Shown here piece by piece: positions 26,019 through 35,814 of a DNA stretch of 64,000 bases; position 1 is the stretch's first letter; every line of letters begins with the position of its first letter. The translations under genes were made by a program, and so were the position numbers. Origin of the DNA: Carex sylvatica (lineage: Eukaryota > Streptophyta > Magnoliopsida > Poales > Cyperaceae); the NCBI GenBank assembly GCA_964058845.1, contig CAXKVR010000180.1:23439-87438 (forward strand). Reading direction: 5' to 3'. The notes under the pieces are model-generated. The model was given only the letters and a program-made list of their open reading frames with translations, searched no databases and was not told the origin of the DNA.

Positions 26019-27809
26019 CTCTTTGATCGCATAAACGGCTTGACTTGTTTCTGAAAAGGCAAGTATTCTCTTTTGATCCATCCTTTGTCGAACAAACCTT
26101 TCAAAGTTCAAAAGGAGAAACCAGGATATGGGACCAAACTTGAAACTTAAAAAAAAAATTGATTGATTAACTTTTGAAGGGGAGATTGTATTTATTTTTA
26201 AACAGTGAAAGCATTTAAGATTTGTTCCCAAAAATTGTTTAGTATCTTTGTCAAACACTTGTTTTCAAATTATATTTGTTCACGTCTTGGATGTTGAGAT
26301 GGAATGCTGAATTTTTGAATTTAATGTTGCAGAGATTGGATGGATTAAGGCATGCAAACGTAGTTAGCTAAAATTTTATCTATTACTTTCATTTTGTTTG
26401 GAGCTATTTTCTCCCCGTGCATGTAAAAGCCACTTTTATTCTTTTCCCCTTCTGCTCAATTTGTAGCTCATAATGGATTTCTCCGTGAATTTGAGCTTTG
26501 AAATGTTGCGTGCTTAGAATGTTTTGAGGTCTTTGTGAAACTAAAGACCCAAAAAGTATAATGCTAAATATGGATGCGAGCCACATTTTGATTATGTTAA
26601 ACAACACTGTAACACATTTTGATTATGCACTAATCCTCCTTTATTACGAGAACCAGCCTTTATTTACTGACAAAAAGCAACAGATTGTGAGTTCAAAATT
26701 CAAATAAAAACTTCTTGTTTATTACAGACATTGTTCTTATGCTTTGCAGAGATTATATTTGACCGGGAACAGTTAAAATGTGTGATCTATTGATAGCTCA
26801 TAATGGATTTCTCAATTGTTTTGGCAGACAAAGAAAAATTAGAACTTAATTGTTGACTTGATACTATTTGATAGCATGCGTAATCAAGAGAGATCAATTT
26901 TGGAGGAGCATTGAAAAACTTGCATTTCTAACCACAGTATAAAGTAGCACATCCCATTTCTAAAGCAAACAAAAACAAAAATAAGAAAAACATATATAAT
27001 ATCAAGCGCAGTCTAGACTCTAGAGCTGCTAATTGAACAGGACGTCCGTGAATAAACGGGCCGAATAATTAACAAATTAATGTTCATGTGCCGAATAATT
27101 AACAAAATAATATTGACCGGATTAATCCGAACAAGGCCCAAAATTCAGTTAAGGATATTCGGTTTAAACGGTTGTACATAAACCTATATTTTTGTTAATA
27201 CGGTTGTACTGTGAAGGCAATCACTCATATCCTGCAGTGACAACTGACAAGAGTCTTTTTGTGCAGGTTGCTTAGTTTGGAAATTATGTACCTGGGATGT
27301 AATTAAACTCTGTTATGTTTTAATGCTAATGGGCTTTATGCGTTGTTTCAATGATCCATTTGGTCTAGCAAGCTCTAGACAACTTGACAAAGTTTGCATT
27401 TTTTTTTTTTTTGGGTTTTGATGAAAAAAGTTATGCCTCTAGGCTCTACATTCAAGTACAATGCACCTTTAATTATTGCTGGTAGCATATTAATATTGTT
27501 TTTGTCCTTTGTATTTTGAGTTTTTCTTTAGAAATTGCAGCTCGTATGATAATTTTATTTAGGACAGATTTAAAGGGATCCAGAGGTGACTAAGCTCCCT
27601 ATATTTTAAACAAGTAAATTTCATTAGAATTATTTTTTATTATGTTTAATTAAATTTATAATTTATCCTTCTATTAATAAAGTATATGTTTAACTAAAAG
27701 AAGAAATACGTCTCGCTCTAAAATATATCGAAATATTCTTTTTAATGAAATACAGTCCCGTGAAGTAAATATCTGATTTCTTCCCTGATCGTAATACTTG
27801 TTGGTTTTG
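26019..27809. other. 3' flank of bL9c and AT-rich spacer
   Basis: The first few hundred bases are probably bL9c 3' untranslated sequence. A short block, AGCTCATAATGGATTTCTC, occurs at about 26466 and again near 26796, a small local duplication. The block at about 26295-26380 has a second copy near 33910-34150. Around 27040-27140 there are inverted GGGCCGAATAATTAACAAA-type repeats, the remains of a small element. No gene is supported. Confidence 0.55.
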
Positions 27810-27823
27810 AATTGTACTTGATG

Positions 27824-28353
27824 TTTTTTTTTTTTTTGAAATAGTAGATATTTCTACTTGTTTCATTAGAAACTAATATTGTTTTTATAAAAGCAGAGAT
27901 ATTATCTCTGAAATTAGACAAATCACTACTGATACTCTGGTTTTACATACCAAGAGTATAACCGAGTTCTAATATCAGTTATCCAAAACAACTAAAGTAG
28001 GAAATAGTTCATAACAGCACAAAACACAAACAAAGCAGTAAATGACCAGGAGGGACAATAACAGGAGAGATTAAAGCATCAATGGTCTGAAGTAGTGACA
28101 GAAGAATTGGGTGCATTTGGATTTGCCCTTGAGCTGTATTCTGCATCTATAGTCTCATATTCCGCCCTGTTTCTTAGGTGATCTGACAGGTTCGATCTCT
28201 CTAGTTCAAGAAAAGATTCTTTTTCTGAATCTCAGCTGAAGTTCTTCTTCTAAGAGGTATCGGTCTCTGACCGAATTATAAGTGGACCTGCCTGAGACTA
28301 AGACAGTTGAGTTGCATCCATAGGTAAAATTAATGATAACTTAAGATAAGAAT
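27824..28353 (-). pseudogene. Retroposed, 5'-truncated mRNA copy (unidentified parent)
   Basis: It is flanked by exact 14-bp repeats AATTGTACTTGATG (27810-27823 and 28354-28367). The left edge is a poly-T run, i.e. a poly-A tail on the minus strand. This is the footprint of LINE-driven retroposition. On the minus strand, a reading frame with blocks YLLEEELQLRFRKRIF and, after a one-base shift, ELERSNLSDHLRNRAEYE ends at a stop near 28080, followed by about 240 bp of 3'-untranslated-like sequence and the A-tail. The parent gene is not in the window and I do not recognise the peptide. A truncated LINE tail is the alternative, but the separate coding end and long untranslated tail favour an mRNA copy. 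Confidence 0.75.
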
Positions 28354-28367
28354 AATTGTACTTGATG

Positions 28368-29189
28368 TAAATATGTAATTTACTGTACTTGAAGTATTTG
28401 TTATTTAAAATTGTATTTTTCTTTTCTAGCTTGGTTGATTTTTATTAAATAGTCCGGACTCCGGACCTGAACTTATGCACTTGCTAAATGGGCTTCCTCA
28501 TCATCTCAGGCCCTCTATAAAGAATTACTTTATTACCAACCATTTTTGTTATTTTATTTTCTGTAAAATATCATATGGTTATATATAATAAGAATTGTCA
28601 CTTAAAATTTAAAGAGACTATATAATTATGAGGACCTGTTATAAAAAATTGATAAGAAAGCCATGGAGTTATAAAAGCATTTGTTCACAATTCTAATTGA
28701 TGGACTTTGTTACTAAAGAATTGTAATAAATGTAAAGATGGATTTGGCACTTTGGAATTCCCAGTTTTCCCTTGTAGATGCATGCATTAGCGCCTTTCCA
28801 AGTCCTTCCTAATTTTCTTCCCTCTATTATAGATATTATACCAAGAGACGCATTTTTCATCTCATCTGCACATTCTTCAACTCTCTACCACGGGCAGTCA
28901 ATTTTGTGTTTGTTTTAAGAAAATTCATATTAAAACCTCCTAAAAATATAGTAATTATTCTATTGCCGATCCCTATATTTACAATCTAACAATTTTTATT
29001 AGATCATGATGTTGGTACTAACGTTTGGTGTAGTGCCGACTCCTATTCAAAAAACAATTTGACTCCGCCCATGATAGATGTCCAAGTAAGGCCAACATAT
29101 ATTTAACATACAAATTTAACAATATTAAATTTGAAATAAGAAGGCAACTCATAGGATAAGATATCTTTGCTTGTGTTACTAGCGTAGAC
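28368..29189. other. AT-rich intergenic DNA
   Basis: No gene, RNA or clear repeat is visible. Confidence 0.5.
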
Positions 29190-30168
29190 GATGGTTGAAT
29201 ACTTCATGCATTTTATATTATCCTACCTCATATTCTATATATTCGTTTTTAAATTTTAAATTGTCAATCTAAAATAGAGATGATTAATGAACGAGCATGA
29301 GCGACTTAGGATATGCTCATATTTAGCTCATTAAGTAAATAAGTAAATTGTTAATGAACGAATTTGAGCGAGTTACTAAATGAGCGAGCTATGAGCGGCT
29401 CACGAGTTATGAGTACCAAAATTTAATAAATTGTCATAATTCATTTAAATAAAATAGAATAAAAATTAAATTATGGCGGAGAGCAGAGAGCGGAGGGCGG
29501 AGAGGCTGCCGACTTCGGGTGATTTGGTTTAGGTTTTGGGTCAGCTGCTATCGACTTTGTTCTGCCGACTTTACAAAAATATGAATGTATGAATATGACA
29601 TAGGAATTTAATGAAGTAAGGCCGCAAGGATGATTTAATTTTGCATAAATTTAGTTCATTGATTTAATGCTATAGAAATTTAGTGCTGCATAAATTTATT
29701 TAGGATTGAATGTGGCAGAAATTAGACGTAACAAATTCTTAATGAGCGAGTTATGAGCTAGTTGGAGAATGCTCATGCTCGCTCATTAAGTAAATGTGCG
29801 AGTTGTTAATGAGCGAGTTTAAGCGAGTTATGAGCGGCTCACAAGTTATGAACAATTTATCCACTCCTAATCTAAACTACTCAACATTCTATCCATATTG
29901 AAATATATTTGAAAATCAAATTTTATATTTTTTTGAAAATTTATTGCTATTTTTAGATAGGTATAAAATCACTCTTTTTGGATGGTACATAAACAATGAA
30001 TTTGTATCTATTTTAAATTATAGTAAAAAGTTCAAAAAGAATAAAATTTGGTATCGAAGCATATAGTATGAAAATATTATATTGAGCGATTCGAATCGAC
30101 AATTTAGACTTTGAAAATAGATATATAAAATATGAGGTACTATAAGACATAAAAGATAACGAGGCATT
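29190..30168. mobile_element. Foldback MITE split by a hAT element
   Basis: The halves CCTACCTCATATTCTATATA (left, near 29223) and TATATAAAATATGAGGTA (right, near 30125) mirror each other. Within the right half, TTTTTAGATAGGTATAAAATC and TTTGTATCTATTTTAAA mirror as in other members of this family. The hAT insertion at 29274-29868 splits a conserved block (GTCAATCTAAA ... CTCAACATTCT) that is continuous in relatives. Outer limits are approximate. Confidence 0.6.
29274..29868. mobile_element. Non-autonomous hAT element, exact 8-bp target duplication
   Basis: It is flanked by AATCTAAA on both sides (29266-29273 and 29869-29876); 8 bp is diagnostic of hAT. Ends are imperfect (ATAGAGATGATTAATGAACG and, reversed, AGGAGTGGATAAATTG). 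Subterminal GAGCGAG/GAGCATGAGC and GCTCGCTCATT motifs recur many times, as expected for hAT transposase binding. No transposase remains. Confidence 0.85.
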
Positions 30169-30176
30169 TCAACCAT

Positions 30177-30438
30177 TCCACTGAATTAATTAACGAAAGT
30201 AACTAAGTTTTCCCTCATTTCAAATATTATTCTATCGGTTCTTTATTTTTTTTATGTTTGAACTAATAAAAACTGTTCTACCTATATCCAGATTAAGGCC
30301 CTGGCCAAATTTTTTTACTAAACATTATAGTTGTTTTCTTGTCTTGGTTTGTTCATTCAACAATAGTTATCTTCAATACTGTTCTTTCTTTTCTTGCTTT
30401 TAACAGTCAGTACAAAGTCAACTGGAAGCTGAAACTTA
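30177..30438 (+). pseudogene. Duplicated kelch-gene fragment: end of exon 11, intron 11, exon 12
   Basis: This segment matches 22492-22740 closely, including GTTTTCCCTCATTT, ATTATTCTATCGG, TTTTTTTATGTTTG and the exon-12 block GTACAAAGTCAACTGGAAGC. It begins within a few bases of the end of the foldback element at 29190-30168. The exon-12 copy breaks off at GAAACTT where a degraded MITE starts. It has no promoter and cannot encode the protein. Confidence 0.88.
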
Positions 30439-30833
30439 TAGAACAAGTGTGTTTCAAAGTTCACCAAATTTCTTTGTAAATTTAATTTTAAAATTTATCG
30501 GATTGATTTCAAATAACGAATTGGAACAATCAAAATCCGTATACTTTACGAGTGATGTTCTATATGCAAAAAAAAAAAATGGAATTAATTTTGTATAGAG
30601 TCAAGTGATAAAAAAATGTTCAAAAAATTAATGCACTAAAATTAATTTATAAACCTTTTGACCACTTTACTTCTTACTAAATTAATTTAAAAGTTTAAAA
30701 TTTATGTATATAGACGCATCACTTGTAAAGTAAACAGATTTCAACAGTTATAATTCATTATTTAAAGTTAATTTAATAAGTTTTAGAGTTGAGTTCAAAT
30801 TTTTTTTTGATGAACTTAACCCTAGTTCTACTT
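30439..30833. mobile_element. Degraded foldback MITE of the GAGTAGAACTAGGGT family
   Basis: TAGAACAAGTGTG on the left and CCTAGTTCTACTT on the right are imperfect inverted ends. The interior repeats the family's blocks (AATTAATTTTGTATAGAGTCA, GCATCACTTGTAAAGTA). It interrupts the copied exon 12. The flanks no longer show a clean duplication. After it, TTCTACTTGACCTTGTC and TTCTACTCGACCTTGTC are repeated about 50 bp apart, a sign of local rearrangement. Confidence 0.65.
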
Positions 30834-30894
30834 GACCTTGTCTTTTTTTAATAGTGGCTATCAGAAGTTCTACTCGACCTTGTCTTTGTTCATT

Positions 30895-31575
30895 GGGGGA
30901 ATTTCATATATATCTCTCAAAAGTTTCAATATTGTATATTTATCCCTCCAAAATCAGTAATTACATATTTATCCTTGAAAATTGTACAAACTCACATATT
31001 TGCCCAATCTAACTCTATAACATATCAAATATCTCAAAAAATAATTAAATAATATTTTTTCAACTTTAAAAATTTATTTTAAAATATTAAGTAATAATAT
31101 GCTGACCATTATATCCTTCGGTCTCTTTAGTCCATCTTAGTTATCTAATATGTAAGGCGTCAAACCTCCCCCGCCATTCTCTCCAAACGCGTCAAATCAC
31201 AAATTTATCCCTGCCTTCCCTAGTCGCCTCCCCTCTCATATATTTCTGCCGCCCCTTGCTGCTTTAATTTTTCATTTTCGTTTGGAGAGAGAGGCGGGAG
31301 GTTTAGCGCCTTAGAGAAAATAAAACTTAGACAGATTAAAGAGATAAAAATGAAGAGCATAATAATCAATATATTTTTTAATTAATATTGTAATTTTTTT
31401 TTTTAAGTTTTCAAAATATTATTTAATAATAATTGGAGATATTGATATGTTATAGAATTAGATTGGATAAATATGTGAGTTTATAGGATTTTTAAGAATA
31501 AATATGTAATTATTGATTTTAGAGGGACAAATATATAATATTAAAATTTTTGAGAGATATACATAAAATTGCCCC
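30895..31575. mobile_element. Mutator-type MITE, exact 9-bp target duplication
   Basis: Ends are GGGGGAATTTCATATATATC and, reversed, GGGGCAATTTTATGTATATC, both followed by TCTCAAAA. TTGTTCATT flanks both sides (30886-30894 and 31576-31584). The parent sequence at about 22781-22794 reads straight through GTCTTTGTTCATTTTATACG, the exact pre-insertion site. A second member of this family begins at 63869. Confidence 0.93.
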
Positions 31576-31785
31576 TTGTTCATTTTATACGTGTTTCTAA
31601 ATTTCTAGATCAAATAAGTTAAAAGCAGAGAATCTCATCACTGATAGCAGCAAGGGAAATCAGACCTAACTTTTTTCCCCCCTTTTCCTTAATTTTACTT
31701 TAGACACAAATTCAAAGTGCGCAAGAAAAATTAAGCACAATTGGCTCCCTGGAGAAAGGTATAGAAATCCTAAGCAGAGAAATAT
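31576..31785 (+). pseudogene. Duplicated kelch-gene fragment: intron 12 and start of exon 13
   Basis: This continues the copy interrupted by the 30895-31575 element. It matches 22786-22998, including GTGTTTCTAAATTTC, the exon-13 acceptor region ACTTTAGACACAAATTC and GCGCAAGAAAAATTAAGC. It ends inside exon 13 at AGAGAAATAT, where the next MITE is inserted. Confidence 0.9.
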
Positions 31786-32200
31786 GAGTAAAGCTAGAGT
31801 GTGATGTGCTTATTAAGAGAGTTTGGTGAGTACAATTTTAAAATTATATCGATCGACTTCAAACGTCGAATTCAAACCGTTGTACTTCATGAGTGATGCA
31901 TGTACATATAAAATTTTAAAAGTTTCGAGTTTATTTGTTACAAGGTCAAGCGCTTAAAGAAATAATAAAATTTAAATATATATAAAACAACTTATTTATA
32001 AGTTATAAAAAAATTAATTTTTCAATCGTTTGACTTTGTAGTAAATAAACTCGAAATTTTTAAAATTTTGTATTTACATATATCACTAATATTTCAACAA
32101 TTTAAATTTAATATTTAAAATCGATCCAATATATTTTTAAAATCATACCCACCAAACTAACTTGAATACTTGATAAATACATTATACTCTAACTTTGCTC
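31786..32200. mobile_element. Mutator-type foldback MITE inside the copied exon 13
   Basis: It begins GAGTAAAGCTAGAGTGTGA and ends CTCTAACTTTGCTC. Target duplications are GAGAAATAT (31777-31785) and GATAAATAT (32201-32209), 9 bp with one mismatch. The parent exon at about 22987-23010 is uninterrupted. It belongs to the same family as the elements at 16007 and 41644. Confidence 0.9.
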
Positions 32201-32279
32201 GATAAATATCTCAAATAGACGGGAAGGTGCCAACAGCTCCTCAATCGCAGCGATCTGGTGTTTGGAATTGGATGCCATA
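32201..32279 (+). pseudogene. Duplicated kelch-gene fragment: end of exon 13
   Basis: The sequence CAAATAGACGGGAAGGTGCC through GTTTGGAATTGGATG matches 22994-23061 of the kelch gene. Similarity stops 20 bp before the parental stop codon, where unrelated sequence begins. A short open frame (32227-32559) runs across this junction but is an artefact. Confidence 0.88.
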
Positions 32280-33449
32280 CGTATTTAAACATATCGTCGT
32301 GTCAAGATGTGCTATGATCGTACTGTGTTTACACACACTGATTTTTTTGTTTAATTTCGAACAAAACAACACATCTAACACCGGGTGCCGTGTTTCGTCA
32401 TGTTCTGACCCGCGCATAACGTGTCGTGTTGACGTGTTACGTATTTTTTACAATTTCACTAATGCCGAGTGTCCTTTCTGTACACGTGTTGAGCTGCCAA
32501 TAAGCCACGGCATATACCCTTGTGAGTTGGATACGGATATAGTATCAGATACAATATAAGATAGATATAGATACGATGATACGATAAATTTTAAAAATCT
32601 CAGATACAATACGTCTATTATATATTATTTTAATTATATTATTAATTTAATACTTGTATTATATAAAATAAATATAAAAATGTCTATTATATATTATTTT
32701 AATTATATTATTAATTTAATATTTGTATTATATAAAATAAATATAAAAATATTGAATAAGTATTCAATATAAGTTATATATATAAGCTAATATCTAATGA
32801 CATCAAAGCTATTCAATTCCAGTGGTAAAGACGTAGGTCGAGTTCTTATAGAGCCTGGGTTCGAATTCCGTTGAATGGATTGAATTTGACTAATTTTGCT
32901 GGTCCACTTTGCTAATTTGTGGACCATGATCATGGTGCACGCTACAAAAATTAAAATGGAGTTTATGAGCGTGTGAATCTTTTTTAAGAATCATAAATTA
33001 AAAAAAAATTATCAATTAACTGATTTTATTGTTTTAATTTTTACAAAAATTATAAAAAATTATTAGAACTGAACTGCTATTTCAATCTTAACTTTTTTTT
33101 TAACTTCTTTTTTCTCAATCTTAATTTCTTCTTTTTTAACTTCTTTTTTCTGTACCTGCTCTATTTCAGTCTTAACTTCTTCTTTCTATACTGAATTATC
33201 ATTTCGACTCGTGATAGTTCTTAGTAGTTTTATAAAGTTTCAGCCCACAACCACACGATTTTCTTTAAAATCTTTCAAACTAGCTCAGACTGAAATAACA
33301 ATTATTTCGGTACGTTAAAAAAAAAAATCTTCAGCCCGAAATACAATTTATATTCTTGTGATTTTTATAAAAATAAAACCAATTAGATTGGATTGATAAA
33401 TTATTTTTATTATTTATGGTTTTAAAAAAAAATTCTATGAGCGTACAAT
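32280..33449. other. Mixed repeat DNA inserted after the kelch copy
   Basis: The block at about 32455-32525 (TGTCCTTTCTGTACACG, GCCACGGCATATACCC) recurs at 35105-35170. A near-exact 67-bp AT-rich tandem duplication (TCTATTATATATTATTTTAA) lies at about 32612-32750. A pyrimidine-rich stretch with several TTAACTTCTTCTTT-like units sits at 33085-33190. A tRNA-like fold is listed separately. Confidence 0.5.
32809..32878 (+). repeat. tRNA-like sequence, probable SINE head
   Basis: The 70 bases have a perfect 8-pair end stem (CTATTCAA with TTGAATGG, one G-U), an A-box-like CCAGTGGTAAAGACG and a B-box-like GGGTTCGAATTCC at tRNA spacing. The D and anticodon arms do not fold well and no sensible anticodon is presented. 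A tRNA-derived SINE or tRNA pseudogene is more likely than a working tRNA. Confidence 0.5.
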
Positions 33450-33909
33450 ACAAATTGTTTACGGGCCTTTAGGAAGTTGATATTCGCAAGTTGGAAAAAG
33501 AGAAACATTATTTGGGCCTTTTAAGGCCCACTTATCGGGCTAGATTGCTTCATCCCTTTGTTATCTTTAAATGCCCAAACAAATGCACTCTAATGAGTAA
33601 AATTACTGTTAAGGATTTGTAAGTTTTAGTGAATTAAATTTTAATATTTGTTGGATCAATTTCAGATGGTGAATTCAAAATTTTCAAATTAATATAATTT
33701 TCCGGTCATTTAGTGTATAAAAATTTATTTTAATTGTATTTATTGTTTATTTTTTAACCGTTTGATTTTATTTAAATAAATTGAAAATTTATAAGTTTGA
33801 CATGTAAACACGTCAGCCATTAAATCTATCAATTTGAAGACAATTTGGTAAATTTAAAATTAAACTCGCATACTAATTTGATGAGTTGAAATTCATGGTA
33901 AGTTTACTC
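33450..33909. repeat. Duplicated block (partner of 35343-35814)
   Basis: Both copies run through ACAAATTGTTTA, GTTGGAAAAAGAGAAACATT, GCCCACTTAT and ATGCCCAAACAAATGCACTC. They then enter the same foldback element, which begins GAGTAAAATTACTGT here (33595-33909) and GAGTACAATTACTGT in the partner (35497-35814). The element was therefore present before duplication. Confidence 0.8.
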
Positions 33910-34160
33910 TTAATGTTGCATATAAGATGGAATGCTCAATTTGTTAATTTATTGTTGCAGAGATTGGGTGGAATAACATATAATTCTTGTCATTACCCCT
34001 CGAGAAAATGATCTTAACAACAAAGTAAATATAATAAAGTAAAAAATTACGTAAATAATAAAAGACAAGGAAAGATATGAATACGAAATAGTTGACTTTT
34101 TATTCCAATTTCATATTCCACGCATGCAAACTTAGTTAGCTAAAACTTTAAGTGTAAAAA
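33910..34160 (+). pseudogene. Copy of the bL9c 3' flank
   Basis: AGATGGAATGCTCAATTTGTT and GTTGCAGAGATTGGGTGGA match 26298-26345, and GCATGCAAACTTAGTTAGC matches 26351-26369. About 140 bp of other sequence is inserted between the two parts. Together with the kelch fragments this shows the original duplication spanned the kelch 3' end, bL9c and its flank. The bL9c exons are no longer present in the copy. Confidence 0.75.
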
Positions 34161-34289
34161 AAAAAATGTAATTTCGATTAACATTTGAAGTACCTTCAAC
34201 TTAAAATTTAAATACACTTCCTTGTCAAACTTGCAAGCTCAAATTTGAAGACTGGCATTTCCCCTTAATAATATAAAAAGCAAAACATT

Positions 34290-34970
34290 TTACATGCTAA
34301 GCTGCTGCTTCTTGGCCTCGGCTGCATCCGTTGCTTCGACCTGTGCCTTAGTCGTTTGCATGTCAGCCTCGGTCGCTTCCTTCTCATTTTTAGCTTGCAC
34401 CTTCTTTACCTATACATGTATATATCCATGCGAGGAAAAGAACCTCAATCAGCACAATTTTTAAATTTCTCCAAAATGGAGGAATAAAATAATAATAAAA
34501 TGTTGTGAATATGCAAAATAGATGATCTCATCAAAACCCTCAAAGTTTCAATTTCAATTGCCATACAAACTGTCCAGTTTTAGATCATGAAAATCTGGAG
34601 AAAGTTACTAATTGTTTGAATGGCCTCCTCATATATATTTTGACATCAAGATTCGTGCACACTTGATCCGCAAAAATCTTGAAGTTGTCCCTGCAAATCT
34701 TAATGGCCATCGAACGACTTGGATCCATTCGAAAGTATGCGGCATCAAAATTGTAATTACCCAAAAGCTCCATATGGGATTGATTAATTGAAAAAAAAAA
34801 GAAAAAAAAGGGGAAAATTGTAGGGGATTGAGTGAGAGAGAGAGAGAGAGTACATGGCCTGTGATGGATGCTTTGATATATTCCCATCCTTCTTGAACTG
34901 AAGCCCCAAAAGCAATCGATTGATTTCTTACCTTAGACATAAACCCCTCGTTTCCATTACCTTCTTCCAT
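34290..34970 (-). CDS. Small uncharacterised plant protein, two exons, 78 residues
   Basis: Exon 1 is 34970-34854 (39 codons) and exon 2 is 34409-34290 (39 codons plus TAA), joined in phase 0 over a 444-bp GT-AG intron. The product opens MEEGNGNEGFMSKVRNQS, has the block VQEGWEYIKASITGH at the splice, then VKKVQAKNEKEATEAD and an Ala/Lys/Glu-rich helix ending KKQQLSM. I recognise this as a short plant-wide protein whose members typically read VQEGWxYxKA...NEKEATEAD; its function is not known. The second half should form a charged amphipathic helix. There is no signal peptide or membrane segment. The first exon is open beyond the donor, which can mislead single-exon gene finders. A GA repeat lies in the intron next to the donor. 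Confidence 0.82.
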
Positions 34971-35177
34971 GTATTTTTGTATTTCCCCACTTGAAGCTCT
35001 TTCCTTTTTTGTACAAGTAAAATCTCTTTTGAATTCCTAATAGATTATTAGAGGGTTCCTTCTTCTAGACAAGAACAAGACGTCTCTTTCAAGAGGCACA
35101 GTGCACTGCAGTGTGTCCTTTCTGGACACGCGTTGGGCTGCCAACAAGCCACGACATATACCCTGTGAGCTGGCCGA

Positions 35178-35397
35178 ACAAATTGTTTATGGGCCTGAAG
35201 TTGCTATTGGAACGTTGGAAAAAGGCCAGCTCACAAATTGTTTATGGGCCTGAAGTTGCTATTCGAACGTTGGAAAAAGGCCCGCTCACAAATTGTTTAT
35301 GGGCCTGAAGTTGCTATTGGAACGTTGGAAAAAGGCCAGCTCACAAATTGTTTATGGGCCTGAAGTTGCTATTCGAACGTTGGAAAAAGAGAAACAT
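35178..35397. repeat. 55-bp tandem repeat, four copies in alternating types
   Basis: Units start at about 35178, 35233, 35288 and 35343 with ACAAATTGTTTATGGGCC. Copies 1 and 3 read GCTATTGGAACG; copies 2 and 4 read GCTATTCGAACG. The linkers also alternate (GGCCAGCTC and GGCCCGCTC). The array therefore looks like a 110-bp dimer duplicated once. Open frames across it are by-products of the repeat. Confidence 0.92.
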
Positions 35398-35814
35398 TAT
35401 TTGGTCCATTTCGGCCCACTTATTGGGCTAGAAAGTGGTATTTCTTGTTATGTAATGCCCAAACAAATGCACTCAAATGGAACAACATTTTTTTTCGAGT
35501 ACAATTACTGTCAGGATTAGTAAGTTGTAGTGGATTAAATTTTAATATTTATTGGATCAATTTTGGATGCTGAATTCAAAATTTTCAAATTAATATAATT
35601 TCCAGGTTCATTTAGTGTTTAAAAGTTTATTTAAATTGTGTTTATTTTTTTAAACGTTTGATTTTATTTAAATAAATTAAAATTCTATAAGTTTGACATG
35701 TAAACATGTCCCTCATAAATGTATCATTAAATATATCACTGAAGACAATTTGGTAGATTTAAAATTAAACTCACAAACCAACTTGATGAGTTGAAATTCA
35801 TAGTAAGTTTACTC
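35343..35814. repeat. Duplicated block (partner of 33450-33909)
   Basis: It overlaps the last unit of the 55-bp array and ends with a foldback element (35497-35814). It matches 33450-33909 over most of its length, with small insertions. Confidence 0.8.

Noticed and set aside
32227..32559. 110-codon frame after the kelch copy
   Set aside because: It starts inside the duplicated exon 13 fragment in another frame and continues into unrelated repeat sequence.
32809..32878. Functional tRNA gene
   Set aside because: D and anticodon arms do not form and no credible anticodon is present; listed as a SINE-like repeat.
35111..35520. Open frames with repeated FMGLKLLLERWKK-like peptide
   Set aside because: They are translations of the 55-bp array, whose unit is not a multiple of three; no gene context.
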